From positions 40,626,090 through 40,690,089 of the forward strand of contig OZ038382.1 of NCBI GenBank assembly GCA_964036045.1: DNA of 64,000 bases, read 5' to 3'. The stretch comes from Eutreptiella sp. 'Long Island Sound 2002'. Taxonomy: Eukaryota > Euglenozoa > Euglenophyceae > Eutreptiales > Eutreptiaceae. A program made the position numbers and the translations under genes. This document shows, one piece after another, positions 61,480 to 64,000 of this stretch; within the stretch, counting starts at the first letter, position 1, and every line of letters begins with the position of its first letter. The notes beneath the pieces are model-generated. The model ran no database searches and was not told the DNA's origin. It saw only the letters and a list, made by a program, of their open reading frames with translations.

Positions 61480-64000
61480 TTGACAGAAAGTCCCGAGTTC
61501 AATTTTGAGATATTGTGTCGGCAAGTATCACCGCACTCCATTATGCAAGCACTTGGCTCTCGCACCAAGCCATACCATACCATACCATGCCAAGCCAAGC
61601 CAGCCATGCCTTGGCTTGACGAGACGAGGCGAGCGAGCGCGCGCGCGGGGATGGCGGGGGGTGCAATGGCAGTGTGGCTGTGTGGTGGCAGTGGACCAGA
61701 GGGAAAACTTCAACGGGTAGGGCCAAAGGTGCCACATTACGAAAGCACGCGTACAGCCTAGCCAACCACCACACAGCAACCTCAAAATCCAATAAACGTG
61801 GCGTACCAAAATGAGATCTTTTTGCAAAAATATGGAACATGCCCCTTCTAAATTGTCACCTAATGCCTTCCCGGAACCCTGAAGGGGGAGCTGCAATAAC
61901 TTGACAGAAAGTCCCGAATTGAATTTTGAGATATTGTGTCGCCAAGTATCACCGCACTTCATTATGAAAGCACCTGGCTCTCGCACCAAGCCATACCATA
62001 CCATACCATGCCAAGCCAAGCCAACCATGCCTTGGCTTGACGGGACGAGGCGAGCCAGCGAGCGCATAGGGGTGGCGGGGGGTGCAATGGCAGTGTGGGT
62101 GTGTGGTGGCAGTGGACCAGAGCGAAAATTTCAACGGGCACGGCCAAAGGTGCCACTTTACGAAAGCACGCGTACAGCCTAGCCAACCACCACGCAGCAA
62201 CTTGAAAATCCAATAAATGTGGCGTACCAAAACGAGACCTTTTTGCAAAAATATGGAACATGCCCCTTCTAAATTGTCACCTAATGCCTTCCCGGAACCC
62301 TGAAGGGGGAGCTGCAATAACTTGACAGAAAGTCCCGAATTGAATTTTGAGATATTGTGTCGGCAAGTATCACCGCACTTCATTATGAAAGCACCTGGCT
62401 CTCGCACCAAGCCATACCATACCATACCATGCCAAGCCAAGCCAACCATGCCTTGGCTTGACGGGACGAGGCGAGCGAGCGCGCGCATAAGGGTGGCGGG
62501 GGGTGCAATGGCAGTGTGGGTGTGTGGTGGCAGTGGACCAGAGCGAAAATTTCAACGGGCAGGGCCAAAGGTGCCACTTTACGAAAGCACGCGTACAGCC
62601 TAGCCAACCACCACGCAGCAACCTGAAAATCCAATAAATGTGGCGTACCAAAATGAAACTTTTTTGCAAAAATATGGAACATGCCCCTTCTAAATTGTCA
62701 CCTAATGCCTTCCCGGAACCCTGAAGGGGGAGCTGCAATAACTTGACAGAAAGTCCCGAATTCAATTTTGAGATATTGTGTCGGCAAGTATCGCCGCACT
62801 TCATTATGAAAGCACCTGGCTCTCGCACCAAGCCATACCATACCATACCATGCCAAGCCAAGCCAACCATGCCTTGGCTTGACGAGACGAGGCGAGCGAG
62901 CGCGCGCGCGGGGGTGGCGGGGGGTGCAATGGCAGTGTGGGTGTGTAATGGCAGTGGACCAGAGCGAAAACTTCAACGGGTAGGGCCAAAGGTGCCACTT
63001 TACGAAAACACGCGTACAGCCTAGCCAACCACCACGCAGCAACCTGAAAATCCAATAAATGTAGCGTACCAAAATGAAACTTTTTTGCGAAAATATGGAA
63101 CATGCCCCTTCTAAATTGTCACCTAATGCCTTCCCGGAACCCTGAAGGGGGAGCTGCAATAACTTGACAGGAAGTCCCGAATTGAATTTTGAGATATTGT
63201 GTCGGCAAGTATCACCGCACTTCATTATGAAAGCACCTGGCTCTCACACCAAGCCATACCATACCATACCATGCCAAGCCAAGCCAACCATGCCTTGGCT
63301 TGACGAGACGAGGCGAGCGATTGCGCGCGCATAGGGGTGGCGGGGGGTGCAATGGCAGTGTGGGTGTGTGGTGGCAGTGGACCAGAGCAAAAACTTCAAC
63401 GGGTAGGGCCAAAGGTGCCACTTTACGAAAGCACGCGTACAGCCTAGCCAACCACCACGCAGCAACCTGAAAATCCAATAAGTGTGGCGTACCAAAATGA
63501 AACTTTTTTGCAAAAATATGGGGCATGCCCCTTCTAAATTGTCGCCTAATGCCTTCCCGGAACCCTGAAGGGGGAGCTGCAATAACTTGACAGAAAGTCC
63601 CGAATTCAATTTTGAGATATTGTGTCGGCAAGTATCACCGCACTTCATTATGAAAGCACTTGGCTCTCGCACCAAGCCATACCATACCATACCATGCCAA
63701 GCCAAGCCAGCCATGCCTTGGCTTGACGGGACGAGGCGAGCGAGCCCGCGCGCGGGGGTGGCGGGGGATGCAATGGCAGTGTGGCTGTGTGGTGGCAGTG
63801 GACCAGAGCGAAAACTTCAACGGGTAGGGCCAAAGGTGCCACTTTACGAAAGCACGCGTACAGCCTAGCCAACCACCACGCAGCAACCTGAAAATCCAAT
63901 AAATGTAGCGTACCAAAATGAAACTTTTTTGCAAAAATATGGAACATGCCCCTGCTAAATTGTCGCCTAATGCCTTCCCGGAACCAGGAAGGGGGAGCTG

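Larger units (their letters stand above)
52738..64000 (+). repeat. Satellite array, segment 3 (about 27 units)
   Basis: The array resumes at CATACCATGCC in exactly the phase at which it was broken at 47759, keeps the orientation of segment 2, and continues to the window end. Units are 421 bp with a few at 420 or 422. Variants seen mostly here are CCAATAAACG in place of CCAATAAATG, GCGAGCGATTGCG in the GC tract, and GAATTG, which loses the EcoRI site (near 61917, 62338 and 63180). The 443-codon minus-strand open frame at 54801-56132 is three units joined by chance and is not a gene. Confidence 0.96.

Noticed and set aside
1-64000. CRISPR array or prokaryotic repeat
   Set aside because: The repeats are 421 bp with no unique spacers, there are no cas genes, and the embedded element is a eukaryotic-type DIRS retrotransposon.

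Overview
The window holds no ordinary host gene. It is about 59 kb of one tandem satellite DNA, broken by a single 4,978-bp DIRS-like tyrosine-recombinase (YR) retrotransposon. Long satellite arrays and this class of element are eukaryotic features. The sequence does not allow a closer placement: DIRS-like elements are known from slime moulds, algae, oomycetes, fungi and many animals. Unassigned heterochromatin, such as a pericentromere or subtelomere, is the likeliest setting, but that is inference.

Layout. (1) 1-3679: satellite units in one orientation, 8 full units plus a partial one, arranged as trimers and dimers of 421- and 414-bp subtypes. (2) 3679/3680: an abrupt inversion of the array. 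(3) 3680-47759: about 105 units of 421 bp in the opposite orientation, with nested higher-order repeats of 2, 3, 4, 8, 11 and 15 units. (4) 47760-52737: the retrotransposon. (5) 52738-64000: about 27 more units, same orientation and phase, running off the window end. Each unit carries an EcoRI site, a (CATAC)3-type microsatellite, a 9-bp-arm hairpin, an alternating GC run and a G-rich tract. The many open frames inside the satellite are by-products of its composition and are not annotated as genes.

The retrotransposon has the full DIRS architecture. It has 340-bp inverted terminal repeats (ITRs; 47771-48110 and 52350-52689), a short left and a longer right terminal extension, and a Gag-like ORF (48211-49197). 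A reverse transcriptase-RNase H ORF follows (49178-51211), broken by one in-frame TAA at 49739, and then a YR frame (about 51109-52119). An internal complementary region (52167-52278) is the reverse complement of the right end joined to the left end. In the DIRS model, RT and RNase H make the cDNA, the internal complementary region restores the ends and templates circle closure, and the recombinase inserts the circle without target duplication. The insertion here fits: removing 47760-52737 restores an intact satellite unit. The nonsense codon suggests this copy cannot supply its own RT, although its near-identical ITRs suggest it moved recently.

The main points for a second look are the internal complementary region and the way it matches end-specific bases, the outward-facing tRNA-like A/B-box motif in each ITR, the insertion into the CATAC run, the inversion junction, and the nested higher-order structure of the satellite.
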